Positions 1 through 7,955 of a stretch of DNA of 64,000 bases are shown here, piece by piece. The notes beneath the pieces are model-generated. The model saw only the letters and a program-made list of their open reading frames with translations, was not told where the DNA came from and did not search any database. How positions within the stretch are numbered: the stretch's first letter is position 1; every line of letters starts with the position of its first letter. The position numbers were made by a program, and so were the translations under genes. The stretch is from Marinomonas posidonica_A (GTDB lineage: Bacteria > Pseudomonadota > Gammaproteobacteria > Pseudomonadales > Marinomonadaceae): NCBI RefSeq assembly GCF_043643765.1, contig NZ_JBHZSP010000009.1, forward strand, positions 140,410-204,409. Direction: 5' to 3'.

Positions 1-3
1 GAC

Positions 4-44
4 ATACGCCGTGTATTTGAAATATTATCACATACGAACCGTAT
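4..44. promoter_or_regulatory. Pair of 13-bp palindromes upstream of the RidA-like gene
   Basis: Two similar palindromes lie at 4-16 (ATACGCCGTGTAT) and 32-44 (ATACGAACCGTAT), 28 bp apart. The second has perfect 5-bp arms ATACG/CGTAT around a 3-bp centre. The form resembles operators of GntR/FadR-like dimeric regulators, but that is inference; no such regulator is inside the window. They lie 80-120 bp before the RidA-like start codon, so they could control it or a divergent gene to the left of the window. Confidence 0.4.
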
Positions 45-123
45 ATTGAAAAAGAGACCCTGATCAAAAATCACTTTCAATACACACCTATAAAACCTTT
101 AAACAAATTTATGGAGTCTATTT

Positions 124-528
124 ATGTCAAATCGCGAAGCCATTTTACCAAAATCCTCTGAACGCCATGCTCTTTATGAAGCTCATGGCTATTCCGCAGC
201 CATGAAATCTGGTGATCTGTTGTTTGTATCAGGGCAAGTCGGCAGTAAACTAGATGGCAGTCCTGAACCCGATTTCAAAAAACAAGTAACGCTAGCATTC
301 GAGAACTTAAAAAACGTCTTAGCGGCTGCAGGGTGTTCGTTTGAAGATATTGTTGATGTAACAACCTTTCATACTGACCCCGAGCAACAAATTGAGGCCA
401 TAATGGAAGTTAAACAGACACAATTCAACACGACACCACCATCAAATTGGACTGCCGTAGGGGTAAACTGGCTTGCAGGCTTTGATTTTGAAATTAAAGT
501 GATTGCCAGAGTACCTTCAGCAAAATAA
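124..528 (+). CDS. RidA/YjgF-family protein (arginine-less type)
   Basis: A 134-residue protein of the Rid (YjgF/YER057c/UK114) family, the usual single-domain length. The motif LLFVSGQVG (residues 32-40) and the C-terminal FEIKVIARV strand are family hallmarks. True RidA proteins deaminate reactive enamine/imine intermediates using an arginine in a PARS-type motif. Here the matching stretch reads PSNWTAVGV (about residues 106-114) with no arginine, which points to one of the Rid subfamilies lacking deaminase chemistry. GGAG sits a few bases before the ATG. It stands alone, convergent with the CGNR gene. Such members often accompany catabolic genes, in keeping with the metabolic genes that follow. 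Exact role unknown. Confidence 0.85.
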   Translation: MSNREAILPKSSERHALYEAHGYSAAMKSGDLLFVSGQVGSKLDGSPEPDFKKQVTLAFENLKNVLAAAGCSFEDIVDVTTFHTDPEQQIEAIMEVKQTQFNTTPPSNWTAVGVNWLAGFDFEIKVIARVPSAK

Positions 529-539
529 AGCCTCACTGT

Positions 540-577
540 ATAAAGGTGCCTTTATGAAAAATAAAGGGCTCCTTTAT
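540..577. promoter_or_regulatory. Two ATAAAGG-N2/3-CCTTTAT palindromes
   Basis: Two near-identical perfect-arm palindromes occur at 540-555 (ATAAAGG-TG-CCTTTAT) and 561-577 (ATAAAGG-GCT-CCTTTAT). Their centres are about 21 bp apart, two turns of the helix. They lie between the convergent ends of the RidA-like gene and the CGNR gene, where an operator is not expected. They could be paired protein-binding sites or small hairpins that end transcription from both sides; neither has a clear T-run. Confidence 0.45.
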
Positions 578-652
578 ACTTCAGTAATTCTGCTTGCAAG
601 ACCTTTTTTTAAACATCCCCCAGAAACTAGAAACGTTAACGGCGAACAAGCA

Positions 653-1243
653 CTATGATGTTGCATTGGCATCAGCCTGTTTCTTACGGTGGGCAGCCAC
701 TTTCGCTCGGTTACCACATAACGCCATACTACACCAACGACGTCGATGTGATTTCGTCGTATCCACAAAGACTAAAACGCAATTATCTGCCTCACATTGA
801 CGAACATACTGTAACTGCGCGCCACATAACAATTTAACGAATGCATCGACAATGGGATACAACAAACTATCAGCATCATGGTTTTCTTGTATTTCGACCT
901 CTACAAACTCTTGATCATGAGCCTGCCAACGCAATTGCTGATAAGGGCGACCATTAACCAATATGTCATTAATCAATTTAGGGTCACTGGGACGATTAGA
1001 CAATACCGCTTGAAGCACGTCGCTCGCATTCTGACGTAACGCAACAGCTCGCTCTAGTAAACCTTTTGGCACTGTTGAAAAGGAAGCAGGCAATAATCCA
1101 GCAAGCCTCAGCCAAGTTACAACACTGTCATCAGTTGTAAGACACTCTTCATGATGATCATCGACACCATAACAGGTATTTATAAAGTCTAATGCCACAT
1201 TATTGGCAATAAAATGAAATCGTGATTGGCAATCTATTGTCAT
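653..1243 (-). CDS. CGNR zinc-finger (ABATE-type) transcriptional regulator
   Basis: A 196-residue protein with the layout of the ABATE/CGNR family: an N-terminal domain beginning with an ALDFINT-type motif and a C-terminal zinc finger that names the family. The finger covers about residues 148-187: a Cys pair near CEADNC, then RRRWCSMALCGNR followed by a basic tail (KVAAHRKK). Four cysteines are available for zinc. These proteins are presumed DNA-binding regulators that sense stress-related ligands. The gene is divergent from the alpha/beta hydrolase gene, 94 bp away, which makes that hydrolase the obvious target. Family is clear; ligand and target are inferred. Confidence 0.85.
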   Translation of the reverse strand: MTIDCQSRFHFIANNVALDFINTCYGVDDHHEECLTTDDSVVTWLRLAGLLPASFSTVPKGLLERAVALRQNASDVLQAVLSNRPSDPKLINDILVNGRPYQQLRWQAHDQEFVEVEIQENHDADSLLYPIVDAFVKLLCGAQLQYVRQCEADNCVLVFVDTTKSHRRRWCSMALCGNRAKVAAHRKKQADANATS

Positions 1244-1276
1244 AAAGATACTGTAACCGTAATTATTAATCTTGAC

Positions 1277-1337
1277 AGGTTACCACAACAAGAAATAACC
1301 TTCAAAAATAAAATTTAATGGTTACAAGGTATTTCTT
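1277..1337. promoter_or_regulatory. Divergent promoter region between CGNR regulator and hydrolase
   Basis: The 94-bp gap between the divergent genes has GGTTAC twice (about 1278 and 1320). It also has an interrupted inverted repeat, AGAAATAACCTT against AAGGTATTTCT, around 1290-1335. These are candidate binding sites for the neighbouring regulator. No strong promoter boxes are obvious. Confidence 0.3.
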
Positions 1338-2213
1338 ATGAATAGCAAGACAACTCAAGTACATTATCGCTACGAGACCGTTGGTAACGTAAACCTGTTT
1401 TATCGTGTGTCAGGAAAGCAATCCAATCCCTGCGTATTATTGCTCCACGGATTCGCTGCATCATCCTATATGTTTAGAGATTTAATTCCTGAATTAGCCA
1501 AACATTTCTATGTGATCGCTCCAGATTTACCCGCCTTTGGCTTTACCGAATCCCCTTCAAAAGATGAGTATGACTACACCTTTAAAAATATAACGAACAC
1601 CATTAAAACTTTTTTAAAACAGCTCAATCTAAGTCGCTATGCGATTATTGTGCATGACTATGGTGCTCCGGTTGGCTGGCGATTAGCAATCGAACAGCCA
1701 GAGCATATCAGTGCCATCGTCTCTCAAAATGGTAATGCTTATGAAGAAGGATTAGCCGAGGGTTGGGCTCCAATCAAACAGTATTGGAAGGATCCAACGT
1801 CAGAAAATCGCGCTGCACTCAGTCGCTTTCCGACTGCAGAGGAAATTAAGTTGCAATACCTCACAGGTGTAAGCGACTCAAGCCTAGTCTCGCCTGACGG
1901 TTATACTTTAGAAGGGCATCAAATTACCAAACCGGGAATGGCAGACATTCAGTTGGATCTAGTATTAGATTATGCTTCCAACGTGGAAAACTACCCAAAA
2001 TTCCAAAACTATTTCAGAGAACAACAACCCCCTTTGTTAGCCGTTTGGGGGGGAAACGACCCTTACTTCCTACCTGAGGGCGCAAAAGCATGGCTGCGAG
2101 ACATACCAACGGCCGATATTCGTTTTTACGACACGGGGCATTTTGCTTTAGAAACCCATGGCTCGGACATTATCCCTGTCATTAGGGAATTTCTTGAGCA
2201 ACACTTGTTGTAA
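1338..2213 (+). CDS. Alpha/beta hydrolase, epoxide hydrolase/haloalkane dehalogenase-like
   Basis: A 291-residue alpha/beta hydrolase. The oxyanion segment is LLHGFAASSYMF (about residues 35-46). The nucleophile elbow reads VHDYGAPVGW (about residues 108-117), so the nucleophile is aspartate rather than serine, as in epoxide hydrolases and haloalkane dehalogenases. A late acidic segment VWGGNDPYF and the catalytic histidine in YDTGHFALETHG complete the triad. The aspartate nucleophile argues against a plain esterase or lipase. The gene is divergent from the CGNR regulator and probably under its control. The substrate cannot be read from sequence. Confidence 0.85.
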   Translation: MNSKTTQVHYRYETVGNVNLFYRVSGKQSNPCVLLLHGFAASSYMFRDLIPELAKHFYVIAPDLPAFGFTESPSKDEYDYTFKNITNTIKTFLKQLNLSRYAIIVHDYGAPVGWRLAIEQPEHISAIVSQNGNAYEEGLAEGWAPIKQYWKDPTSENRAALSRFPTAEEIKLQYLTGVSDSSLVSPDGYTLEGHQITKPGMADIQLDLVLDYASNVENYPKFQNYFREQQPPLLAVWGGNDPYFLPEGAKAWLRDIPTADIRFYDTGHFALETHGSDIIPVIREFLEQHLL

Positions 2214-2270
2214 CCCAGATTTCTAAAATTGAAGGTAAAAATAAAAAACCTTTAAAAGCCCTCTTATTCC

Positions 2271-2304
2271 CCTTCTCTCAGGCCAGTTAATACATGAGAG
2301 AAGG
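2271..2304 (+). terminator. Hairpin downstream of the hydrolase gene
   Basis: A perfect 10-bp stem, CCTTCTCTCA paired with TGAGAGAAGG, sits about 60 bp after the hydrolase stop. There is no T-run, so it may be an mRNA 3'-end stabiliser or a weak terminator. Confidence 0.4.
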
Positions 2305-2427
2305 ATTAGAAACGCTAAAATCAAAATTCCCCATCTTGATTGACCGACATTAAACAAGCTATCTGCCGTTATCTGCTAAGAACTGCTAACATAAACACCT
2401 AAAAGTCGACCAACATAAGGAAAATAC

Positions 2428-3591
2428 ATGAGTCTGATTTGCGAATTGAATGATTTACGACGCTTATATCACAAACGCGTTCCTAAGATGTTTCAAGGGT
2501 ATTGCGAGTCAGGTTCATGGACACAGCAAACTCTGGCGTTAAATACCTCAGATTTCGATCATATTTTGTTTCGTCAAAGAGTAGCGCGAGATCTAGAACC
2601 ACGCTCACTCGCCACTAGACTGGTAGGACATGATGCTAAAATGCCTCTAGCCTTAGCACCTGTTGGCTTATTGGGCATGCAGCATGCTGATGGTGAAATT
2701 CTCGCTGCCCAAGCCGCCGAAGAATTTGGTGTGCCTTTTACCTTATCAACGATGAGCATTTGTTCCATTGAAGCCGTTGCCGCCAAAACCCAATCGCCTT
2801 TCTGGTTCCAACTTTATGTACAGAAAGACCGTGAGTTCACCAAGAAACTGATCGATCGAGCCAAAGCCGCCGGCTGCTCTGCATTGGTCGTAACATTAGA
2901 TTTGCAAATGATTGGCCGTCGCCATGCGGACCACAGAAACGGCATGACAGCGCCGCCGAAATTAACCATTCCAAACTTGCTCGACATTGCTCGCCGCCCT
3001 CGTTGGGCAATGAACATGCTAAAAACCAGCAATCGAGAATTTGGTAACATTCAGGGCTGTGCCACCGGCGTGGACGACATGAACGATCTGATGAAATGGA
3101 CAGCGGGGTCCTTTGATACCAAGCTAAGCTGGGAAGACATCCGCTACTTCCGTGACCTTTGGCAAGGCCCACTCATTATTAAAGGCATCATGGAAGTGGA
3201 CGATGCCAAAGAATGCGTCAAATTGGGCGCCGATGCCATCGTTGTATCCAATCACGGTGGTCGCCAGCTGGACGGCGCTCGTTCTTCGATTAGTACGCTA
3301 CCTGAAATCGTCGCGGCAGTTGGCGATCAACTTGAAGTATGGCTCGACAGTGGCATTCGCAGTGGCCAAGACATCATTCGCGCCAAGGCTTTAGGTGCCA
3401 AAGGCGTGATGGTGGGCCGTCCTATGGTGTACGGCCTTGGTGCCATGGGCAAAACGGGCGTCACCCGTATGTTGGAAATCTTCCACGAAGAAGCCGAACT
3501 CACCATGGCCTTCATCGGCCACCGAGACATCAAGGACATCAGCCGCGACGACGTGGTGTTCCAACATGAACAATTCCGCCACTTCACGTAA
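2428..3591 (+). CDS. lldD: FMN-dependent 2-hydroxyacid dehydrogenase (L-lactate dehydrogenase type)
   Basis: A 387-residue protein with the length and layout of LldD and related FMN enzymes that oxidise L-2-hydroxy acids and pass electrons to quinones. The signature VSNHGGRQLDGA (about residues 273-284) contains the active-site histidine and the substrate-binding arginine. The phosphate-binding end LGAKGVMVGRPMVYGLG and the early substrate tyrosine region (KMFQGYCESG) are also present. AAGGAAAA precedes the ATG. It is monocistronic with a strong terminator after it. L-lactate is the likeliest substrate, but other 2-hydroxy acids such as mandelate or glycolate cannot be excluded, and the usual lldP/lldR neighbours are absent. 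Confidence 0.9.
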   Translation: MSLICELNDLRRLYHKRVPKMFQGYCESGSWTQQTLALNTSDFDHILFRQRVARDLEPRSLATRLVGHDAKMPLALAPVGLLGMQHADGEILAAQAAEEFGVPFTLSTMSICSIEAVAAKTQSPFWFQLYVQKDREFTKKLIDRAKAAGCSALVVTLDLQMIGRRHADHRNGMTAPPKLTIPNLLDIARRPRWAMNMLKTSNREFGNIQGCATGVDDMNDLMKWTAGSFDTKLSWEDIRYFRDLWQGPLIIKGIMEVDDAKECVKLGADAIVVSNHGGRQLDGARSSISTLPEIVAAVGDQLEVWLDSGIRSGQDIIRAKALGAKGVMVGRPMVYGLGAMGKTGVTRMLEIFHEEAELTMAFIGHRDIKDISRDDVVFQHEQFRHFT

Positions 3592-3629
3592 GGTCTCTGG
3601 GAAATAAAACTTAATCAATATACCCTAAC

Positions 3630-3668
3630 TAAGAAGGCCCAACTTGCTAACAAGTCGGGCCTTCTTCA
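3630..3668 (+). terminator. Rho-independent terminator of lldD
   Basis: AAGAAGGCCC...GGGCCTTCTT forms a long stem extended by ACTTG/CAAGT with a short CTAA loop. The far arm ends in CTTCTTCATTT. It lies between the convergent lldD and chemoreceptor genes and could work in both directions. Confidence 0.85.
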
Positions 3669-3712
3669 TTTCGCGATTATATGTCGTCTAAGCGGACGCC
3701 GTTGGTAACGCT

Positions 3713-5203
3713 CTAAACCTTAAAGGCTTGCGCTTTAGTTTGATAATCATGGGTCACTCGAGCAATTTCATCGCTTTTCTCAGCTAGGTCATTCATCAGA
3801 TGAGACAAAGATTCAATAGCTTGGAAGTTTTCACGAATTTTGGCATTAATAGACAAAATCACTTGCTCTTGCGCAATGATTTCATCCGCAATATCCTTGC
3901 TTGAAGAAGACACTTCACCGGCATTTTTCGAGCGCAACATCAACCCCTCTGACATAGTCAAAGCGTGCTCCACATTCACACTGGTTCTGGCTTTACCCGC
4001 TTCCATAGAGGAAACCGTCTGGCTGACACTGTAATTTAGACGATCTAATACCGCTTCAATTTGATCTGTCGAATCGCTTGAGCGTTGTGCCAAGGTTCTA
4101 ACTTCATCGGCCACAACAGCAAAGCCTCGTCCAGATTCCCCAGCCCTAGCGGCTTCGATTGCGGCATTCAATGCCAACAAGTTAGTTTGTTCGGAAATAC
4201 TTCGAATCGACTCCAGTAATTGAGTGATGGCTCCTACATCTTCCGTTAGAGCTTGCAGATGATTGGCAACTTGGCTGATATCTTTCTCTAACAACTCTGT
4301 ATCTTTCATGATAGTGAGTGCTTTTTCACTGTCTTGTACTGTTTCATTCTCCAACGCGCCCACAATGTCAGCAGAAGCACGACTGCTTTCCGCAACATCC
4401 TGCATACTTATTGCCACACTTTCCGTTGACTCTGCAGAATATTGTGAGCGTTGCTTACTTTCATAGGTACTGGTATTCGCTTCATCGGCAGTATCATGAA
4501 TCGACTTACTAGTACTAACCAAGACTTCTGCGATACGCTGATATTCCACAAACAAACCGGACAGACGATCCAGTAAAGCGTTTAATGAATGTTCTGCACT
4601 GGAAGAAGGTCCAGCCACACGAACTGTCAAATCACTAGTCGCTGAAATGGTTTCAATAGCATCGGCTATTTTGTAGTTAGCAGAACTCTCTTTGCTCATC
4701 AAATATGCCATGTAAATCAATACACCAGCTTCAGCACCGGCAAACAAGCAATGCACTAACATCAACCACATACTATGATGACCAGCAAACACAGTGATTG
4801 GCATATCACCTAACATAACACCGTTCATTTGCACAAACATGAAGCCAATATGGTAAACCGCAGTGGTTAACAAAGCGGCGATAATTGGCTGCCATTTTTG
4901 ATAAATCAAAAAGATCGCCATGGTGGCAAAAATATGAAAATGCATTTCAACCAACCCCAACTGACTTTGGATCAGCAAGGATGACACGCACATCATGAGC
5001 ACGGCCGAAAGGGTTGAAAAGATCAACTTCCCCTTGAATAGGCTGTAGATTATTTGTGTAGCAAACAACACAAACACGGCGGATACTAAACTAAAGCCAA
5101 GCAGTTTTTCCCCCACCATGCCGCTGATAGCGAGGACTGGGACTTGAACTAACAAGCCACAATAAATAAAAAAATCGTTTTTCAATACTCGATTATGAGT
5201 CAT
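3713..5203 (-). CDS. Methyl-accepting chemotaxis protein with multi-helix membrane sensor
   Basis: About 496 residues. The N-terminal 185 residues are almost all hydrophobic and form about six membrane helices, with no periplasmic ligand-binding domain between two helices as in classical receptors. The rest is the cytoplasmic signalling coiled coil. Its tip is unmistakable: QTNLLALNAAIEAARAGESG then GRGFAVVADEVRTLAQRS (about residues 330-370). No clear HAMP domain is seen. Sensing is probably through the membrane or membrane-embedded residues. Several in-frame starts (5215 GTG, 5209 ATG, 5203 ATG) are possible; 5203 follows a GGTGA-like site. No other chemotaxis genes are adjacent. Confidence 0.9.
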   Translation of the reverse strand: MTHNRVLKNDFFIYCGLLVQVPVLAISGMVGEKLLGFSLVSAVFVLFATQIIYSLFKGKLIFSTLSAVLMMCVSSLLIQSQLGLVEMHFHIFATMAIFLIYQKWQPIIAALLTTAVYHIGFMFVQMNGVMLGDMPITVFAGHHSMWLMLVHCLFAGAEAGVLIYMAYLMSKESSANYKIADAIETISATSDLTVRVAGPSSSAEHSLNALLDRLSGLFVEYQRIAEVLVSTSKSIHDTADEANTSTYESKQRSQYSAESTESVAISMQDVAESSRASADIVGALENETVQDSEKALTIMKDTELLEKDISQVANHLQALTEDVGAITQLLESIRSISEQTNLLALNAAIEAARAGESGRGFAVVADEVRTLAQRSSDSTDQIEAVLDRLNYSVSQTVSSMEAGKARTSVNVEHALTMSEGLMLRSKNAGEVSSSSKDIADEIIAQEQVILSINAKIRENFQAIESLSHLMNDLAEKSDEIARVTHDYQTKAQAFKV

Positions 5204-5490
5204 TACCATCACCACAACAGCCAGATTAAAAGATATAACTCAATGAATTATATACAAGACTCCTCGACCACGTAATCAATTTCGAGGCTTCCGTATTGAG
5301 ATACACTGAAGTCGTTACGTAACAAAACACTGAATTTACCTGAGTTATAAAGTAGACATTAGGAATGAACCACGATCGTTATTTCATGGAAGAATCTTTT
5401 TTAACTTCGTTTATCAAAGATTAACGCTTGGCAATTCTAAGCCAACATTTTTAGTGGTACGTTAAAAGTACTTTCTGATTTTGAGGTATT

Positions 5491-6012
5491 TTATTTGCTA
5501 AGATCTTCAAGGTTAGCGGTGAATCGTAATAAGAAATCACAAAATACCTTGACCTCTGCTTCATCAAAACCTTTCATAAGAAAGTGGTGCTGATTTAACG
5601 TCGCGGTAAGAAGTTGATCATGCATCTCTCGACCAGAAGAACTTAGAGAAAGGCCTCTGCTACGCCCATTTGCATGAAGGTCCCCAGAAACAATCAAGCC
5701 TCCCTTAGTCAAACGGCTAACACTTCTACTCACTGTACCTTTGTCGACACCAAAGGTTTTAGACGCTTCAGCCGCCGTAGTTCCTGGTCGAAGAGCCAAT
5801 AAAAACAGCATTCGCCAATCAACACCACCAAGGCCAAAGAGTTGCTTAAAATAATTAGACGCATCCTCTGTAAACTTACTGGCAGCGAATGACAACAACA
5901 TGACTGGAGTATGCGAGGGACTGAGTGTTTTATACGCTTCTTTCGTGTCGTCATCTTCCACATCCACTAGGAAAAAGTCATCAGGTAATAGGGAAAACTC
6001 CGTACTCTTCAT
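5491..6012 (-). CDS. MarR-family transcriptional regulator
   Basis: A 173-residue protein with a winged helix typical of MarR. The recognition region includes TTAAEASKTFGVDKGTVSRSVSRL (two overlapping helices, about residues 77-101), followed by a wing (SGDLHANGRSRGLSLS). About 45 residues precede the usual MarR core. It is divergent from the aldehyde dehydrogenase operon. Palindromes GTTGC-N4-GCAAC sit in the gap and again before the fadB-like operon, so this is the best candidate for the protein that binds them, probably as a repressor relieved by an aromatic, fatty acid or CoA-ester ligand. That pairing is inferred from position. Confidence 0.9.
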   Translation of the reverse strand: MKSTEFSLLPDDFFLVDVEDDDTKEAYKTLSPSHTPVMLLSFAASKFTEDASNYFKQLFGLGGVDWRMLFLLALRPGTTAAEASKTFGVDKGTVSRSVSRLTKGGLIVSGDLHANGRSRGLSLSSSGREMHDQLLTATLNQHHFLMKGFDEAEVKVFCDFLLRFTANLEDLSK

Positions 6013-6277
6013 AAAATCAGCTGCAATAATTTATGTCGTAAATTGATCCACAGCATAAGTTAAAAGATGTAGTAGCTCAAGTCGGTAGATGGGCTTAAGC
6101 AAAGGGGGTTCTGTCAATACTGCAAGCTATTTGTTTATGCATAACCTTCTAAAAATCCTTCAGATTCATCGTTATTTAATTCTTCTCTCTGCAAACCTTC
6201 ATACAAGCTATGCATTTTTTTTACTAATTAACTTATTGAAATTATTAATAAATTAAATTTATGAATCATAAAGTCAT

Positions 6278-6311
6278 GTTGCACACGCAACAAAATAGTT
6301 GCACATGCAAC
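6278..6311. promoter_or_regulatory. Two GTTGC-N4-GCAAC operators before the catabolic operon
   Basis: GTTGCACACGCAAC (6278-6291) and GTTGCACATGCAAC (6298-6311) are near-identical palindromes with centres exactly 20 bp apart, on one face of the helix. They lie 137-170 bp before the first aldehyde dehydrogenase and about 270 bp before the MarR start. The rest of the 435-bp gap (6013-6447) is very AT-rich with no other recognised feature. The same palindrome recurs at 17268-17281. Confidence 0.8.
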
Positions 6312-6447
6312 ATCACTTGTTTATCTTTTAGTCAGTTGTATGCAATTTTCGCTCTATTTAGTCGGACTAACATAATGTCTCGATAAATGACTGCGAACAG
6401 CGTATCCAACAAAAAAATAAAAATAAAAATTCATTCTGGAGAACGAT

Positions 6448-7854
6448 ATGCTTGATTTAGGCATGATAATCGACGGCCGTCAGGTTATGGGGCAAAATTC
6501 ATTTGCCGTTTTCAATCCTGCTACGGGAAAAGCCATTGGCTCAGTCGCAAACTCAACAATTGATGAATTAGACCGTGCTGTTTCGGCAGCGAAACTCGCC
6601 TACCCTGCATGGTCAGCATTATCCGATGCGGATCGCAAAGCCGCCATTGATAAACTTGCGATTCAATTAGAAACCCACCAACAAAAACTCGCGCAACTAA
6701 TCACTCAAGAGCAAGGCAAGCCTTTGGCTGGCCCTGGCTCCAACTTTGAAGCCGGTGCCGCGGTCGCATGGACTCGCTATACCGCCAGTCTGGATATGCC
6801 CGTTAAGGTTCTACAAGATACCAATGAAGGCCGTGTCGAATTGCATCGCAAATCTCTGGGCGTGGTTGGCTCCATCACCCCATGGAACTGGCCCTTGATG
6901 ATAGCAATCTGGCACATCATGCCAGCATTGCGTGCAGGCAATACTGTTGTTATCAAACCCTCCCCTTTCACCCCTTTATCTACTCTGTTAGCCGTACAAA
7001 TTATGAATGAGGTTTTACCTGCCGGCGTGCTTAACATCGTCACTTCTGACGATCAGGAAGCCAACATTGGCGCTGCTATGGCGCAACACCCGGACATTCG
7101 CAAAATTGTCTTCACTGGCTCCACGCCAACGGGGGAAAAAATCATGCAAGGTGCTTCAACCACCATGAAGCGCTTGACATTGGAACTAGGTGGTAATGAT
7201 GCCGGAATCGTTTTACCTGATGTCGATCCGACAGCCATCGCTGAGGGGTTGTTTTGGGGGGCTTTTATCAACTCAGGACAGACATGTGCCTGCATGAAGC
7301 GGCTGTATGTTCATGACAGTGTGCACGATGCCGTATGCGAAGCACTGCTAAATCTCGCTAAAACCATACCAATGGGCAATGGCATGGACGATGGCATCTT
7401 ATTAGGACCATTAACCACAATAAATCAGCATGCAAAAGTGTCTGATTTGGTTGCTCAGGGAGCGGCGTCCGGCAAAGTATTACTCGGCGGGGAATCTGGT
7501 GAGGGACAATTCTTTAATACAACCATTATTACTGAACTAGACAATAGTAATGCCTTAGTCGCTGAAGAGCAGTTTGGTCCAGCCCTCCCCATCATTCGCT
7601 ATTCAGATATCGACGAAGCCCTTGCTCTTGCTAATGAGTTTGATGTTGGTCTTGGCGGCTCAATTTGGTCTTCTGATACAGACGCTGCGAAGTCTTTGGC
7701 GATGCGTATGGAGTGCGGATCAGTATGGATAAATAACCATGGAGCCATTCAACCCAATGCGCCCTTTGGAGGAATAAAAAAATCAGGCATTGGTGTCGAA
7801 TTCGGAGAAGAGGGACTGTTCGAAAATACCGATATACAAGTCATCTTTGCATAA
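6448..7854 (+). CDS. NAD(P)-dependent aldehyde dehydrogenase (first copy)
   Basis: A 468-residue aldehyde dehydrogenase superfamily enzyme, oxidising an aldehyde to its acid. Visible landmarks: TPWNWP (oxyanion asparagine near 147), FTGSTPTGE (cofactor loop, about 222-230), LELGGND (general base Glu246), SGQTCACMKR (catalytic Cys280) and the C-terminal PFGGIKKSGIG. GGAG lies before the ATG. It opens the operon with the MetA-like channel, a second aldehyde dehydrogenase, the DUF2306-like protein and the acyl-CoA synthetase. The second copy shares unusual details (LGGND, GQTC..KR.YVH), so the two are paralogues, perhaps for different chain lengths or branch points. Substrate unknown. Confidence 0.92.
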   Translation: MLDLGMIIDGRQVMGQNSFAVFNPATGKAIGSVANSTIDELDRAVSAAKLAYPAWSALSDADRKAAIDKLAIQLETHQQKLAQLITQEQGKPLAGPGSNFEAGAAVAWTRYTASLDMPVKVLQDTNEGRVELHRKSLGVVGSITPWNWPLMIAIWHIMPALRAGNTVVIKPSPFTPLSTLLAVQIMNEVLPAGVLNIVTSDDQEANIGAAMAQHPDIRKIVFTGSTPTGEKIMQGASTTMKRLTLELGGNDAGIVLPDVDPTAIAEGLFWGAFINSGQTCACMKRLYVHDSVHDAVCEALLNLAKTIPMGNGMDDGILLGPLTTINQHAKVSDLVAQGAASGKVLLGGESGEGQFFNTTIITELDNSNALVAEEQFGPALPIIRYSDIDEALALANEFDVGLGGSIWSSDTDAAKSLAMRMECGSVWINNHGAIQPNAPFGGIKKSGIGVEFGEEGLFENTDIQVIFA

Positions 7855-7955
7855 TGCTTTGACAGTTTTTGTATCGGTTGCAGCGCCTTATTAACAGGCA
7901 TACGAAAGAAAGTAATTAAACATCAAATAAAAATAAAACGTGGGATTACAAAATT

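Noticed and set aside
1338..2213. Serine esterase or lipase function for the alpha/beta hydrolase
   Set aside because: The nucleophile position is aspartate (VHDYG), not serine.
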